From positions 29,571,342 to 29,635,341 of the forward strand of contig OY821745.1 in NCBI GenBank assembly GCA_963682055.1: 64,000 bases of DNA, in the 5' to 3' direction. Below are positions 1-10,700 of this stretch, one piece after another; positions within the stretch are counted from its first letter, which is position 1, and each line of letters opens with the position of its first letter. This stretch comes from Primula veris. Taxonomy: Eukaryota > Streptophyta > Magnoliopsida > Ericales > Primulaceae. A program made the position numbers and the translations under genes. The notes under the pieces were generated by a model. The model did no database searches and was not told where the DNA came from. It worked only from the letters and a program-made list of their open reading frames with translations.

Positions 1-1342
1 CTTTGTATTTTATGCATGATCAAAACCAATCAAATCCAACCGTTGAATCAAGAAGTGTATGAGAACTCCTAAGCGAGAGTCTTTAACTCCTCCTTTTGAA
101 ATTAATAGAAGTATTGTAATAATTTCCTAGCTTGGTGATATATTTGCAGATATTCCCTTAACCTAAAGTTCCTTTAATTGATCGATCTATCTTAACTTTG
201 TAATTGTGTTTGTAAGTGTGTTTGTAAGTGTGTATGTCAAAATGTTATCTTATATGTCTTTTAAAAAAAAAAGGTTACCTTATACTATATCACCATTTTA
301 TTTTCTATTTCAGTGATGCTATTGAGTATTGAGGCAGATAAACTCCGACTAATTAGAAGAGTTTTTCATAAAATTTATATTAACATATTGAAAAAAAAAA
401 AAAACCATGCCTCACTCGTGTATTCTCCCTTCCACGTCATAGGTATCGAACCTGTGTAATAATTTAATGACAATGTGGACAAAAGGTAGGAAAAAATAAA
501 ATATTAAGAATATAAAGTGAAAACCATTAACATCACTTAGAAAAGTTAGATTTTACATCTGAAACAGTAATATTACCATTACCATTGCACAAAAGTAGTT
601 TGTAGCTTACACACACGATTGATTTAGATATGAAATTTCTTTTCTTTATAAAAAATCGGGTAAAAAGTCTGGATAATTAGTCTGGGTCATTAGTATTATT
701 CTTGTAACATTATTTCAAAACAAACTTGTAACATTATTTCAAAAAAAAAAAACAAACTTGTAACATAGGAGTACATATTTGGTTTTAAGCCACTTAATAT
801 TTACAGGGCGAATTACTGAGAAGTTTTCGAGTAATGAAATGATTCAAGAATATCTATATGTTACTCTTAAAAATTAGTTGTTCATACAAGCCCCAATTGG
901 ATTAAAAAATTGATCATACATCGGTTACGTATTGGCACGATAGCTATGTGGCCGTTGGCCTGCTGCTAGAACCTCTTTCAATCACTTCGGACTGTCCTCA
1001 TCATTCCTCGAGTCCTGGTGATGTTCTTTCCTTTTTTTTCGTTCTCTCGCTGGTTGTAGAGTTTGGTAAGTTTTCGGTAGCCACATCGAGCTTCGCACAT
1101 AAATCTATTGCCGGTTGTCGGCCTATAAGCTTTAGTTTGTACATATTGTAATAGGTCAACTGTTATGTACTAAAGCCTGAATTGAAACTATATGTAACAT
1201 CAGATTGCAAATTGAGAATAGATTCTAAAACGTCAATAATAACTAAGAAGACGGTAACCAGATGTAATTTTAACGTGCGATATTTATATCATGAAGTTAA
1301 CAATAGAACCAAAAATAGAAAAATGAAACTAGCTACAAATGA
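1..1342. other. Intergenic, no supported gene
   Basis: AT-rich non-coding DNA with A/T runs. The longest open frames here are short, start with GTG or overlap the downstream gene antisense, and show no recognisable domain. It includes the 3' flank of the minus-strand PAN-domain gene; no clear polyadenylation signal could be assigned. Confidence 0.6.
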
Positions 1343-2812
1343 TTATCGCTTTTCTGTAAGCTCAATAGACTTAAAACTAGCTGAACCCAAGTCCTTATAC
1401 GGACCTACACCCAACCCGCTGTCTTCCTCCACGTACCCCGTCACCCCTCGTTTACTTCTAAACTTATACAATTTGACTCCTAAAAATCCTCCGATTACCA
1501 AAACCGCCCCGCACAACAACCCAATCCCCACACCTAACCCTAATGCCAACCGCTTTTTCGCTGCACCCTCTCGTACCTTAAAATATCCCAACTTGCTCTC
1601 GTCCCCGGCACTAACCATACTTTGAATCGGGTAGTCTATATTGTAGCAAAACCCGGACGCATTATTGTATACAACACCCCAACACTTGCAATCCTTCTTG
1701 CAACCACCTTCGCATTCTGCCCACGAGCCCACTTGCTCATAGCCTATTAACTCCTTGTAAGGCAGACTAAGCCCACTTCTTCTCAACACCTTGTACTTAG
1801 AATTCTCAAGCCCACAAAAATCATTCGAGTTTCTATCAATCGACCCACACCGACCCGACTTGAAATCCGTAGTATTATCTATACAACTACACCCTTTGCT
1901 AGGACTACATAACCCATAAGGCCCACAAGCACTAGGTAACTCACACGAGTCGGTTATAGCCTCATAATCCTTTACCCAACTCGAACCAGTCCAAAAATAC
2001 CCTCTTAAATTCCCATCTGGCTCGACCCGAACCCTTCGGATCCCACTCTGGGTTTGAGGGTCATTAAAGGTATTAAAAGCTTGTACATCAACCGGGACCG
2101 ACCCGTTTTGGTACATACCCAAAAAACCATCCGGTTTGAGTATTAAATAAATAGGCCCTTGATTATCAACAATTTCCTTCTTAGCCTCCAAAGCTTTATG
2201 CTTGTAATAGATCTGGCCTGGCCCTGACCCCAGACCCGGATCAATCTGACCGAAATATGTATATAGGCCAACAAAATTAGAGCCTAATCTTAAGGTGTAA
2301 CGTCCATTTGATGAGACTAAAGCCATGTCACTAGTGAAATTTTGGTTTTCCATAAGGGTATCCGTTGGATGAACAAAACTTTGCCAAATCACATTATTAG
2401 CCTCATCACTTATTAACAGATTAGAAGAGTTTGATAGCGAAACTCGGTCCCCGTTCGTTGAAGTTGACCAAAACACTCCAGAAGACGGATCGGAAATTAC
2501 AAGGCTGCCATTAAAAAAGACACGTGTTAACTCGGCCCACTTCATGGGCCGAGCTGGAGTAACGGTCCATAGTGGCTCTGAAGACGGAACATGGACTATT
2601 GAGAGAGCAAGTTGGGCCGAGTTGACTCGAAGGAATCCGAGTGAAAAGTTACCAGTTTGATCGGTCAAGATAGGCTGGAAAAAAGTAACTTTCGGATCAG
2701 GAGATATAGAAAAGCCTTTTAGAAGTTCTTGATTAGCTGATATACATAAAGAGGTGTAAAGAAACTGAGTTAACAAGAACCAAGTTACTGAGTTGATAAG
2801 TTTTATATTCAT
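1343..2812 (-). CDS. S-domain (bulb-lectin)/EGF/PAN-apple single-pass membrane protein without kinase (At5g03700-like)
   Basis: Single-exon gene of 489 codons. The open frame reaches TTG at 2821, but the first ATG is at 2812 and is chosen as start. Seen in order: a hydrophobic signal peptide (about 1-25), a bulb-lectin/S-locus-glycoprotein region with the hallmark WQSFVHPTDTLM near residues 143-154, an EGF-like cysteine cluster (about 290-310), a PAN/apple domain with six spaced cysteines (about 333-412), a Gly/Leu/Val-rich transmembrane segment (about 422-448) and a tail of about 40 residues. No kinase follows, unlike typical S-domain receptor kinases. The architecture matches the Arabidopsis At5g03700 type (D-mannose-binding lectin with apple domain), whose role is poorly known. 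Inferred location is the plasma membrane with the lectin part outside, possibly as a ligand-binding co-receptor. The frame is intact, with several N-glycosylation sites. Confidence 0.9.
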   Translation of the reverse strand: MNIKLINSVTWFLLTQFLYTSLCISANQELLKGFSISPDPKVTFFQPILTDQTGNFSLGFLRVNSAQLALSIVHVPSSEPLWTVTPARPMKWAELTRVFFNGSLVISDPSSGVFWSTSTNGDRVSLSNSSNLLISDEANNVIWQSFVHPTDTLMENQNFTSDMALVSSNGRYTLRLGSNFVGLYTYFGQIDPGLGSGPGQIYYKHKALEAKKEIVDNQGPIYLILKPDGFLGMYQNGSVPVDVQAFNTFNDPQTQSGIRRVRVEPDGNLRGYFWTGSSWVKDYEAITDSCELPSACGPYGLCSPSKGCSCIDNTTDFKSGRCGSIDRNSNDFCGLENSKYKVLRRSGLSLPYKELIGYEQVGSWAECEGGCKKDCKCWGVVYNNASGFCYNIDYPIQSMVSAGDESKLGYFKVREGAAKKRLALGLGVGIGLLCGAVLVIGGFLGVKLYKFRSKRGVTGYVEEDSGLGVGPYKDLGSASFKSIELTEKR

Positions 2813-3498
2813 GATGGGCAAAGCTCAGTGTTACAAAAGCTAGAAGATGGGCAAGAACATGAATATATGACAAAAGAGTTTCATTTTCAAGAAATGGTAG
2901 TGGACATATAAATAACAATACAGAGAACTGTTTATTATTGTAGGTTGATTAGGAGGGACCAGAAGGAAAACAATAATAAAGTCAAAAAGTGGTTCAATAT
3001 CGAGAGCATATATGTTAGAGACATAATATATAAACAAATGCCACTAGATTGATACGAAGAGAGTGTTGAGTTTTTCTTGCCAGTTCATACTGATCCGTAC
3101 TCCTTGTTTAAGAATTTGAGTCAATTCATTTAGAATTCGATAAAAAAATAAAAAAAAATAAAACAAAAAATATTTATTATATATAATATGATATTATAGT
3201 CCTAAAATTGATATGATTACGTTATCAAAAATGGATATTTTAAAAAATAAAAATAATTATTAAAAAATAAAAATGGACACACTTATCTCAGGTAGGATAA
3301 AGTTTAGTTTATAGAGTTTAAATGTGAATGATATTATTCAAAATAGCATTGGATGGATCAACCAATCAAGTATTGAAGTTGAGATAAAGTAATAAATGTC
3401 CAGTGGACTCGGACCATTATGGCAAGTTGTGGATGTTAAAGTCAAACTGTCCCCCACGCTATCTTAATTTTTGATATATAAAAAGCCTAGATATTTCA

Positions 3499-3736
3499 GC
3501 ATGTGTGGGTACTAGTCCGCTAAGGCAAAATAATCCACAAAAAGAAATGTTTACAATTACAACAAGAATATCTTTTTGTTATGAGTACAAAAATAATCGT
3601 TGAGGACTATTATTAGCATGTGCGAGTACTAGTTGGCTAAGGCAAAGTAATTTGGTAAGAAACCACAAAAAGAAAAGTTTACAATTACAACAAGAATATC
3701 TTTTTGTTATGAGTACAAAAATAATCGTTGAGGACT
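3499..3736. repeat. Two direct repeats of about 110-120 bp
   Basis: Copy 1 is about 3499-3608 and copy 2 about 3615-3736. Both run from AGCATGTG to CGTTGAGGACT with few differences; copy 2 has about 12 extra bases. It is a local tandem duplication of non-coding DNA and no function is visible. Confidence 0.75.
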
Positions 3737-3826
3737 TGAAGTTACCTAAAGAGGAAGGCCATATATTTTCAAAAGTGGCCGGTTAGTAAAAAAAATGTAC
3801 TATAGGATAGAAAATTTTACAATGAC

Positions 3827-4085
3827 GGGTCAAATCCGAAAACTATGTAGAAAAATATAGTTCAACAAAACCTAAAACAACAATTTGCATTAGTATACAG
3901 ATTATTACAGAAGGAGAAAAAATGTTTTCAAGTTTTTTTTGGATAGATAAATTTACAAAGACTCAAGCAGTGCAATGGGTCAAATCCTAAAACTATGTAG
4001 AAAACCTAAAACAATAATTTGCATTTAGTAAAAAGAGAAGGAGAAAAAATGTTTTCAAGTTTTTTGGATAGATAAATTTACAAAA
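3827..4085. repeat. Second local tandem duplication (about 110-135 bp units)
   Basis: Copy 1 (about 3827-3957) and copy 2 (about 3977-4085) both start GGGTCAAATCC, share AACTATGTAGAAAA and GGAGAAAAAATGTTTTC, and end GATAGATAAATTTACAAA. Non-coding. It adjoins the preceding duplication, so this intergenic stretch grew by repeated slippage or unequal exchange. Confidence 0.7.
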
Positions 4086-4581
4086 ACTAAAACAACAATT
4101 TAGTAAATAGAAGGAGAGAATTATTCGAGTCTCGAGCGAGAAACAACTGATCAGAGAACTTGATTGCAAATTTTGGTGACTTGATTTAAGGAATGTTTGA
4201 TCAGACCCATGAATCTGTAATAGCTCGATCAAAAAAGAATATGCCCATCAACGCGGAAGGGGATCGATTACTTATTCCTCGAGATTGGCCTAGTCTGGCA
4301 CGTACGTTCATGCCCCATAAATTGTACGATTTGTAATGGTGTCTCAGATTAATTATGTCTTAATAAATCATTGTCAACTATTTACCTTCATGTTCTTAAA
4401 TCACATTCCTGATTAATCTATTGAAAAAGTAGCAGGGATAGGGAAAATCATTTTTTTTTTAGAAACTAGGGTTTTCGATTTTTTAAACTAGAATAAGGTC
4501 TGGGATTTTGGCTGCAATAGTACTCTTCATAATATGAACAAAAAAAAAAAACGGAAATACTTTTTTTCCACCTAATTGTTA

Positions 4582-5055
4582 CTCTCTTCGTTCTCAATTA
4601 ACTGTCCTATAAAAGTACGTGCAATTTTAACCGACTTATAATATGTATCAAAATTGTCGAAATAAAAAATTTCAAAACTAAATTATAGTATAATTTAATG
4701 TTTGAACTACATGATTAACTTTTGAAAATTTTCATTCCGACAATTTTGATACTCCCTCCGTTCTCATTTAATTGTCCATTATGAAAATACGTGCAATTTT
4801 GACCAGCTTATAACTTATATCAAATTTATCGAAATGATTTTTTTTTTAAATATAATCATAAAATTTAACATTTGAACTATATGATCAATTTTTAAAAAAT
4901 TTCATTCCGATAATTTTGATACAAGTTCTTGGCAGGTCAAAATTGCACGTAGTTTCGTAGTGGACAATTAAATAGAAACAGGGAAAGTACAAGTTATTAG
5001 CCGATTAAAATTACACGTAGTTTCATAATGAATAATTAATTGGTAACGGAATGAA
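4582..5055. mobile_element. Stowaway-like MITE interrupted by a second Stowaway MITE
   Basis: The left end CTCTCTTCGTTCTCAATTAA and a degenerate complementary right end (GGTAACGGAATGAA) lie next to TA dinucleotides, as Stowaway (Tc1/mariner) MITEs require. The subterminal part repeats the GTGCAATTTTAACCG..TCAAAATTGTCG motif and its complement. The element is continuous only after removing the inner MITE at 4752-4987. Degraded ends suggest it is the older of the two. Confidence 0.65.
4752..4987. mobile_element. Stowaway MITE (236 bp) nested in the older Stowaway
   Basis: It begins CTCCCTCCGTTCTCATTTAA and ends with the near complement (TTAAATAGAAACAGGGAAAG). It is flanked by TA on both sides (4750-4751 and 4988-4989). 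TIR, TA duplication and size fit Stowaway. It sits between the half-sites TTTTGATA and TACAAGTTATT of the outer MITE. Confidence 0.8.
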
Positions 5056-6345
5056 TAATAATAAAGAATAAAGTTTTAGGTATCTCTATTTTTCTCGGCA
5101 CCAAAAAAATGAAGAAACTAAAACATTTTTTACTCTACTTTATTAACAAATAGGAAGGGGACAAAACGAAATGGATAATCTCAAAAGAATGGCCAGGCCT
5201 GCTTGGGACTAATAATCATGTTGGTGCATGCTTTAGCAAATATTACACCTCGTTTGAAATATGCATATTTGACTTTTGAGTGAGCACAAGTTACGATCAC
5301 CCTTCAAGCACGTATCTGCATTTTCCGTAGGCCAGCAATTCCAACCACATTACTTCACCAAACATATTCAATACTTACCAACTAATCAACACTTTTTTTT
5401 AATGATCATTATACATATAGTTGATAAATCTTGAGTATATATATTATATATTACGTACATTTACATAGTCGTTTTAACTGCTTATAATACTCAGTCGTAT
5501 ACTCCACCAGTTGGCAGTAAATTATAAAATCATGGGTACTAATATTGCACCACTGGCTATATATAGAGGCCGTGCGAATTCGGTAAAGCTTAGGATTAAA
5601 TCAGCAGAAATTAAAATAAAATCATTATTCATTAGGTTTAGGAATAAACTAAGTTCAAATTCAATATATGTTGCTACATGAAGATTAATTGGGGTCTTAG
5701 GAACAGACGTTTCACGTCTTATAAATATTCCAACTAAACAAGCCAAAGGAGTAACATGTCATTTTCAAAAGATATGTAGACCAATATTCAATTTACCAAA
5801 TAAATGTAGATCAATATTTCATCGTCTTAACCCTGGAGGCTAAATCATTAACTTTACAAACGCTGGACTTTTAAATATTATAGATGAAACTCTGAAACCA
5901 GATTAAAAAGTTAATTAGAACGTCGCTTTTCTGTTTTTTGGCCGATTGAATTCTGTTTTTTTGTTGTTGTTTGCAACCTAATATAAGGAAGGTGCTGGAG
6001 GCAACTTGTAGGGGTCATTTACTCATTTTGCTTAATATACAATTTTGTATTTTTTTTAAAGATTAAACGAACCAATTCATTAAGATAAAAAGGGAGAGAT
6101 TACATGAAGAAAAGGAAAAAAAGGTTCAAATACCAAATGGTATCCAAACGGTACATGAAAGAAAAAAAAAGAAATAAACAAAATCATCTTTTAGGCCTCG
6201 TTTTCGCCTTTTTTTTTTCGGGATCCTTCACAATTTGAGTGTTAAACGTTGTTTTTCCGACAATATTACTTTGTACGTAACTGAATTAAGTTTGGTAAGT
6301 TTTTTGATTTCATAAAATGGTACGGCGTTTTACTTACGACCCGTT
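5056..6345. other. Intergenic, no supported gene
   Basis: No coding signal. Around 6050-6180 a stretch resembles, on the minus strand, the 3' end plus A-tail of a plant LINE (motif AATGAATTGGTTCGTTT); this is weak and not called separately. Confidence 0.5.
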
Positions 6346-6540
6346 CACTACAAAAAAATACTCAAATAGCGACGGGATTAGTGACGATATTATTTGTTAC
6401 GAGCTTATTAGCGACGGTTTTTGTGACGGCTTTGTGACGGTTTAGTCAATTTGCGACAGATTTGTGACAACTTTTTAAATTAGCGACAGGCTTGTGACAG
6501 CTTTTGACTCTCACTAAATCAAACATTATTTTATAGCGGT
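6346..6540. mobile_element. CACTA (En/Spm, CMC) transposon terminus, remnant
   Basis: It begins CACTACAAAAAAATA, the typical end of plant CACTA elements. It continues with subterminal repeats of the type TAGCGACGG / TTGTGACGG / GCGACAGG (at least six variants). No opposite end or transposase was seen, so it is a remnant or a deletion derivative. Confidence 0.75.
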
Positions 6541-7724
6541 TTGCCATCATTTTTTTTTTCTTTTTAGGTCAAAATGATGATTTAAAATAGAGCAATGAAA
6601 CAAAATTTTAACGACCTCTGTATATACTGCCATTTAAGAAAGGAGACACAAGATATGAAACGAATGAAGTTTGGTATTTTATAATTTTGCGGTTCATATA
6701 AAAGCATCCATATCTATCTTAATTCATAACTTGACTTAAAATTGAGATAACATGACTGCCCACATATATATCAGGCTTATATTGATTTAGCAAATATTTG
6801 TTAGGGTTTCCATTGCACTTTATGATCTCACAAGTTTTGGCATGTATGAATGTGAATTATGTGACGGAAACGTAACCATGGGACCTTGCCGCTGATGGAA
6901 AAAAAAAAAAAAAAGGAAAAGGGAAAAAGAAAGTACTAAATTGCCACACCATCTTAGAAAACATGACATGTTAGACCGGTCTAAATTAAGTGTTGCCAGG
7001 TCCATTCAGAAGTTTCTCATAGAATTTGACCTTTTAATGTTTAAATTTTTTACTGGAGAATAAAGGTAAATAGATAATTAATCAAATCAGTTTTTTTTTT
7101 AAAATATAACACAAGCCCAGACGACCATATATACATCAATATTACAAAGAACCTTATCCACTTTTTTTTTTCAAACTTATTTTTGTAAAATATATAAATA
7201 AAAATATGGTTTTCCGTACCATTGAGATACATTTTATTTTACAAGAAAACCAGTTTGGAAATTGTAAGCTAGTGTGTAAAAAAAAAGGTAAAATAATAAT
7301 AATTCGGGTCTAGTCATTGGGACCCGGGTCGGATTGCAGGTAATAATTAATCAAATCATAATAATCACAACGTGCAAGTAAATAATAATAAAATCATTGA
7401 TTCTCAAAAAAAATAAAAATTATTTGTGTGTCAATCTTTTGTTATCTTTTCCTAGTGTCTCTTCCTTCCTAAAAAAAACCTGCACATAACAAAAAAAACA
7501 ACATTTTTCAATTTTCTTTTATTCTTCTTTTATATTTTTCTTTTATTATTTGTTATCAACGGCAAAAAGCGCCAACATTAATCTTTCCGTCACGTCCCAA
7601 ACATGCCCAAAATTCTGAGATTATAACGTGCGATTTATGATTGTGCGGTTATTATTATTATTTATGATAGATAGGAATGTAATTATGATGAATCAGAATG
7701 ATAGATAATTACGATCGCATTAAT
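6541..7724. other. 5' flank of the ArfGAP-C2 gene
   Basis: Non-coding DNA upstream of the inferred start codon at 7725. Pyrimidine-rich stretches around 7430-7560 could be 5' UTR, but I could not place a TATA box or transcription start with confidence. Short minus-strand open frames here are in low-complexity sequence and are not supported. Confidence 0.5.
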
Positions 7725-10700
7725 ATGTCTATTAAACAACCAGATACAACATCTACAGATGCATCTCATAGCCCCTCATCTGGTAATTTCATTTTTATTC
7801 CCTCTTTTTCCTTTTTGTTTGTTTCATAGTTTAATTATCGTCATGTTCAATATGTTGTTTTGGCCCTACAATAATGAAAACCAATTATTATCGTGTTTTT
7901 ATTTTACATTTGTTTTAGTTATTATGGGAATTATTAGGACTGCAAATGAGCCAAGCCAAGCTATGTTCAAGCTCGGCTCGTTTATGAACGAGTTCGAGGC
8001 TAGTCGACCTTATTCACGAGCCCAGTCAAACATGTTTTTCGCTTAAAAAAATCTTTTTTACTTAGCTATAATTTATGCTAAGATAATCAATAAATAGTAA
8101 TATAAGTTAGCATTGTGAGTTTTAGTATTCTGCTTTATTTAAAAAAAAACAAATATTATTTTATAAGCTGAAGACTGAAGAGTATTTATCGATCATCCGC
8201 ATTATATTTTATAATTTTTACACATATAAGCATGATTGTATATATTAAAATAATTAACGTGCCCGAGTCTAAACACGAGCCTTACAATTTTGTTCAGCCT
8301 TGGTTCATTGTTAAATGAACGAACATGAGCTGAGCCTTTAGGGTGTATTTGGAACTCGGAAAATGTCACGGAAAAGAAAAGGAAAGGAAAAGAAAGTAAA
8401 ACCAAGGAAAATTAAATTGAAATCATTTTCCGGTCATGTGTTTGGAAGGTTTGGAAATCAAGAGAAAAGAAAAGAAAAAAAGGGAAGAGAGATGGAGCTA
8501 GTCTCGCTTTTCCCATTTGTTTTCATTTTCCTCCCATTTTTGGAAGGAATGGTTTCTCTCCTTTTACACACAAACTTTTCTCACACTTTCTTTTATTTTA
8601 TTTTCCACTAGTTTTCTTGTGGAACTAAACACAAAAAAATGTATTCTCGGGAAATCATTTTCATTTTCCCATGAGTTTTCCGGGTTCCAAACACACCCTT
8701 AATGAGCCAAACACGAGCTTGTTCATGAATGCCTCGGTTCATTTGCAGCCTTAAGCGCTATTTACTTGCCTCTGCATCATTGATTATCAATGATCAGACA
8801 AGAATTGATTACGACTAATGCATTAGTTCCTATGATCTACAGATGTGGTACAATACAATCATGCTTTTTTTTATTCATCAACTCCTTACTTGAAAGATGA
8901 CTCAAACCTGCGCTGTTGTTAGAATAGAACCACTATAACAATGACACATTAAAATTATATGATGATATAGTAACAAACTAGAAGGGTGGTAAATGGTGGT
9001 GGTTTGATCCTTTTTAACACCCAGGCTAGCTTGCGATAGTACTGTAGTATTCTTCAGTCAAAACCATGGGGTTAAATAAGTCATCTTCAATACACCTTTA
9101 GTCTGTCATGAAGAAATGAAATTATACTAATTTGAAAGGCTAATTTGCCAAATATTGAAGGATTATGCTACAGATTGAGTTGAAGGGTATTCAATACAAA
9201 TGGAAGAATGCTCTGATTCTTTCGTCCTCTAGTGGTGTTGGTGCTTACTTTTAGACTACAGAAAAAGTAACTTTTTCGAATAGCAGCGACCTTACACTCT
9301 TCATGGAAGAGGGTTAAATGATTGGTGATCTATATTTAGAGATGCACATGAATAGTTGTTATCAATTGAAGATTAAATTTTGAGGAAAAACAGAGTGAAA
9401 TTATTGATTCTCAAGTAGGGAATATGCTTAGGTATAGTAATATAGTTAAGTTTGCAAGCTAAGGTAAATAAAAAAATGTAGGGATAAAAAAAGAAAGATA
9501 GAAAGGATTAAGAAATACAAGACATTGCTGATCCAGAGATGATCTTTCATTGAATGGAATGCCAGCAAAGATCTCTGTAAAAGGTGCCGATTTTTGTGGG
9601 TGCAAAACTTGGTTGAGTTGAAATCCATCAATGTAGTATTTTGCTCGTTGAGGTGGAGTGGGATAGCCAGGGTTGTACCTTGGTGACAATAGGTGAAGTA
9701 CAGAGTAGATGCTATTTTTCATTCAAACTGCCAAAAACTTACATTATTACTAAATAGCGCTCTTGAAAATTTAGTGCTTGAATGGGTGAATGGGTCAATT
9801 TTCCTTATATATGAATGTCCTTCTTCAAGATCTAAACTGTTCAAAAAGTTATCTCAAGAAACTTGTGTGTTTATTAGTCTATGATGCATTTGTAGGATCA
9901 GGGTCTTGCCTGTATGACCTCCTTTGCGCCGACACTGCTGCCACTTGGAATTTCAAGGAGATACAGATTACAACTTCTGGTATTGTGAACTTTCTTCATT
10001 TCCGCATTGGATCTTCTTCTTATTATTTATGATTAGTTTTTACATGTGCAATGCTCATGTGACATTTGGTTTTCTGGATTAATATAAGTAATAGTTGTTC
10101 TAAGGTCCCCCCAAAACAGACTTACTTAAGTTGTAGCCCCCCCGCCATATTTATTTAAGTTACAGTTTCTTGTCAGAAAACAGATTAAGAAGTTTGTAAA
10201 CAGATTCAAATGTGCAAAAAAGCAAATTACTTCGCCAAAAAATTATATTAAAACAGTGCAGCTCGTCAAAGATGAGGGGTTTCCAGTGTTGTGGTAGCCG
10301 GAGGTGGGGGGTCTCTGGAGGTAGTTAGCCTTAGGTGGTGGAGGTGGTTGTGAGTTTTATTAGAGGTAGTGAGATGAGAAAGAGATGGAGACCTCAGCTT
10401 CAATAGTTGACTTGCCGGTAGCTAGTGTTAAAAAAGGACTTAAACGGTACTAAATTAAAACTGCCCTTAACAAGAGTTTGAATGTATGTGAAAATTCTAA
10501 AGAATTTAGTGTCAGTTCTATGTAGGGTAGATCATCAGGTTGACCGGCAACATGGCTAGGAGCACTACAGCCAGTCATTATAAAAGAGAAAATTGAAAAA
10601 TAACACTGAACTAAAAATTAGGTTAGTTCCAGGAAGCTTGAGAATTTTATAGCTTTTTAACTGCATCAGCATCAGCACCTGAATCTTATATCTTTTATAG

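Noticed and set aside
948..1151. 67-codon plus-strand frame
   Set aside because: Starts with GTG, no homology seen, surrounded by non-coding DNA.
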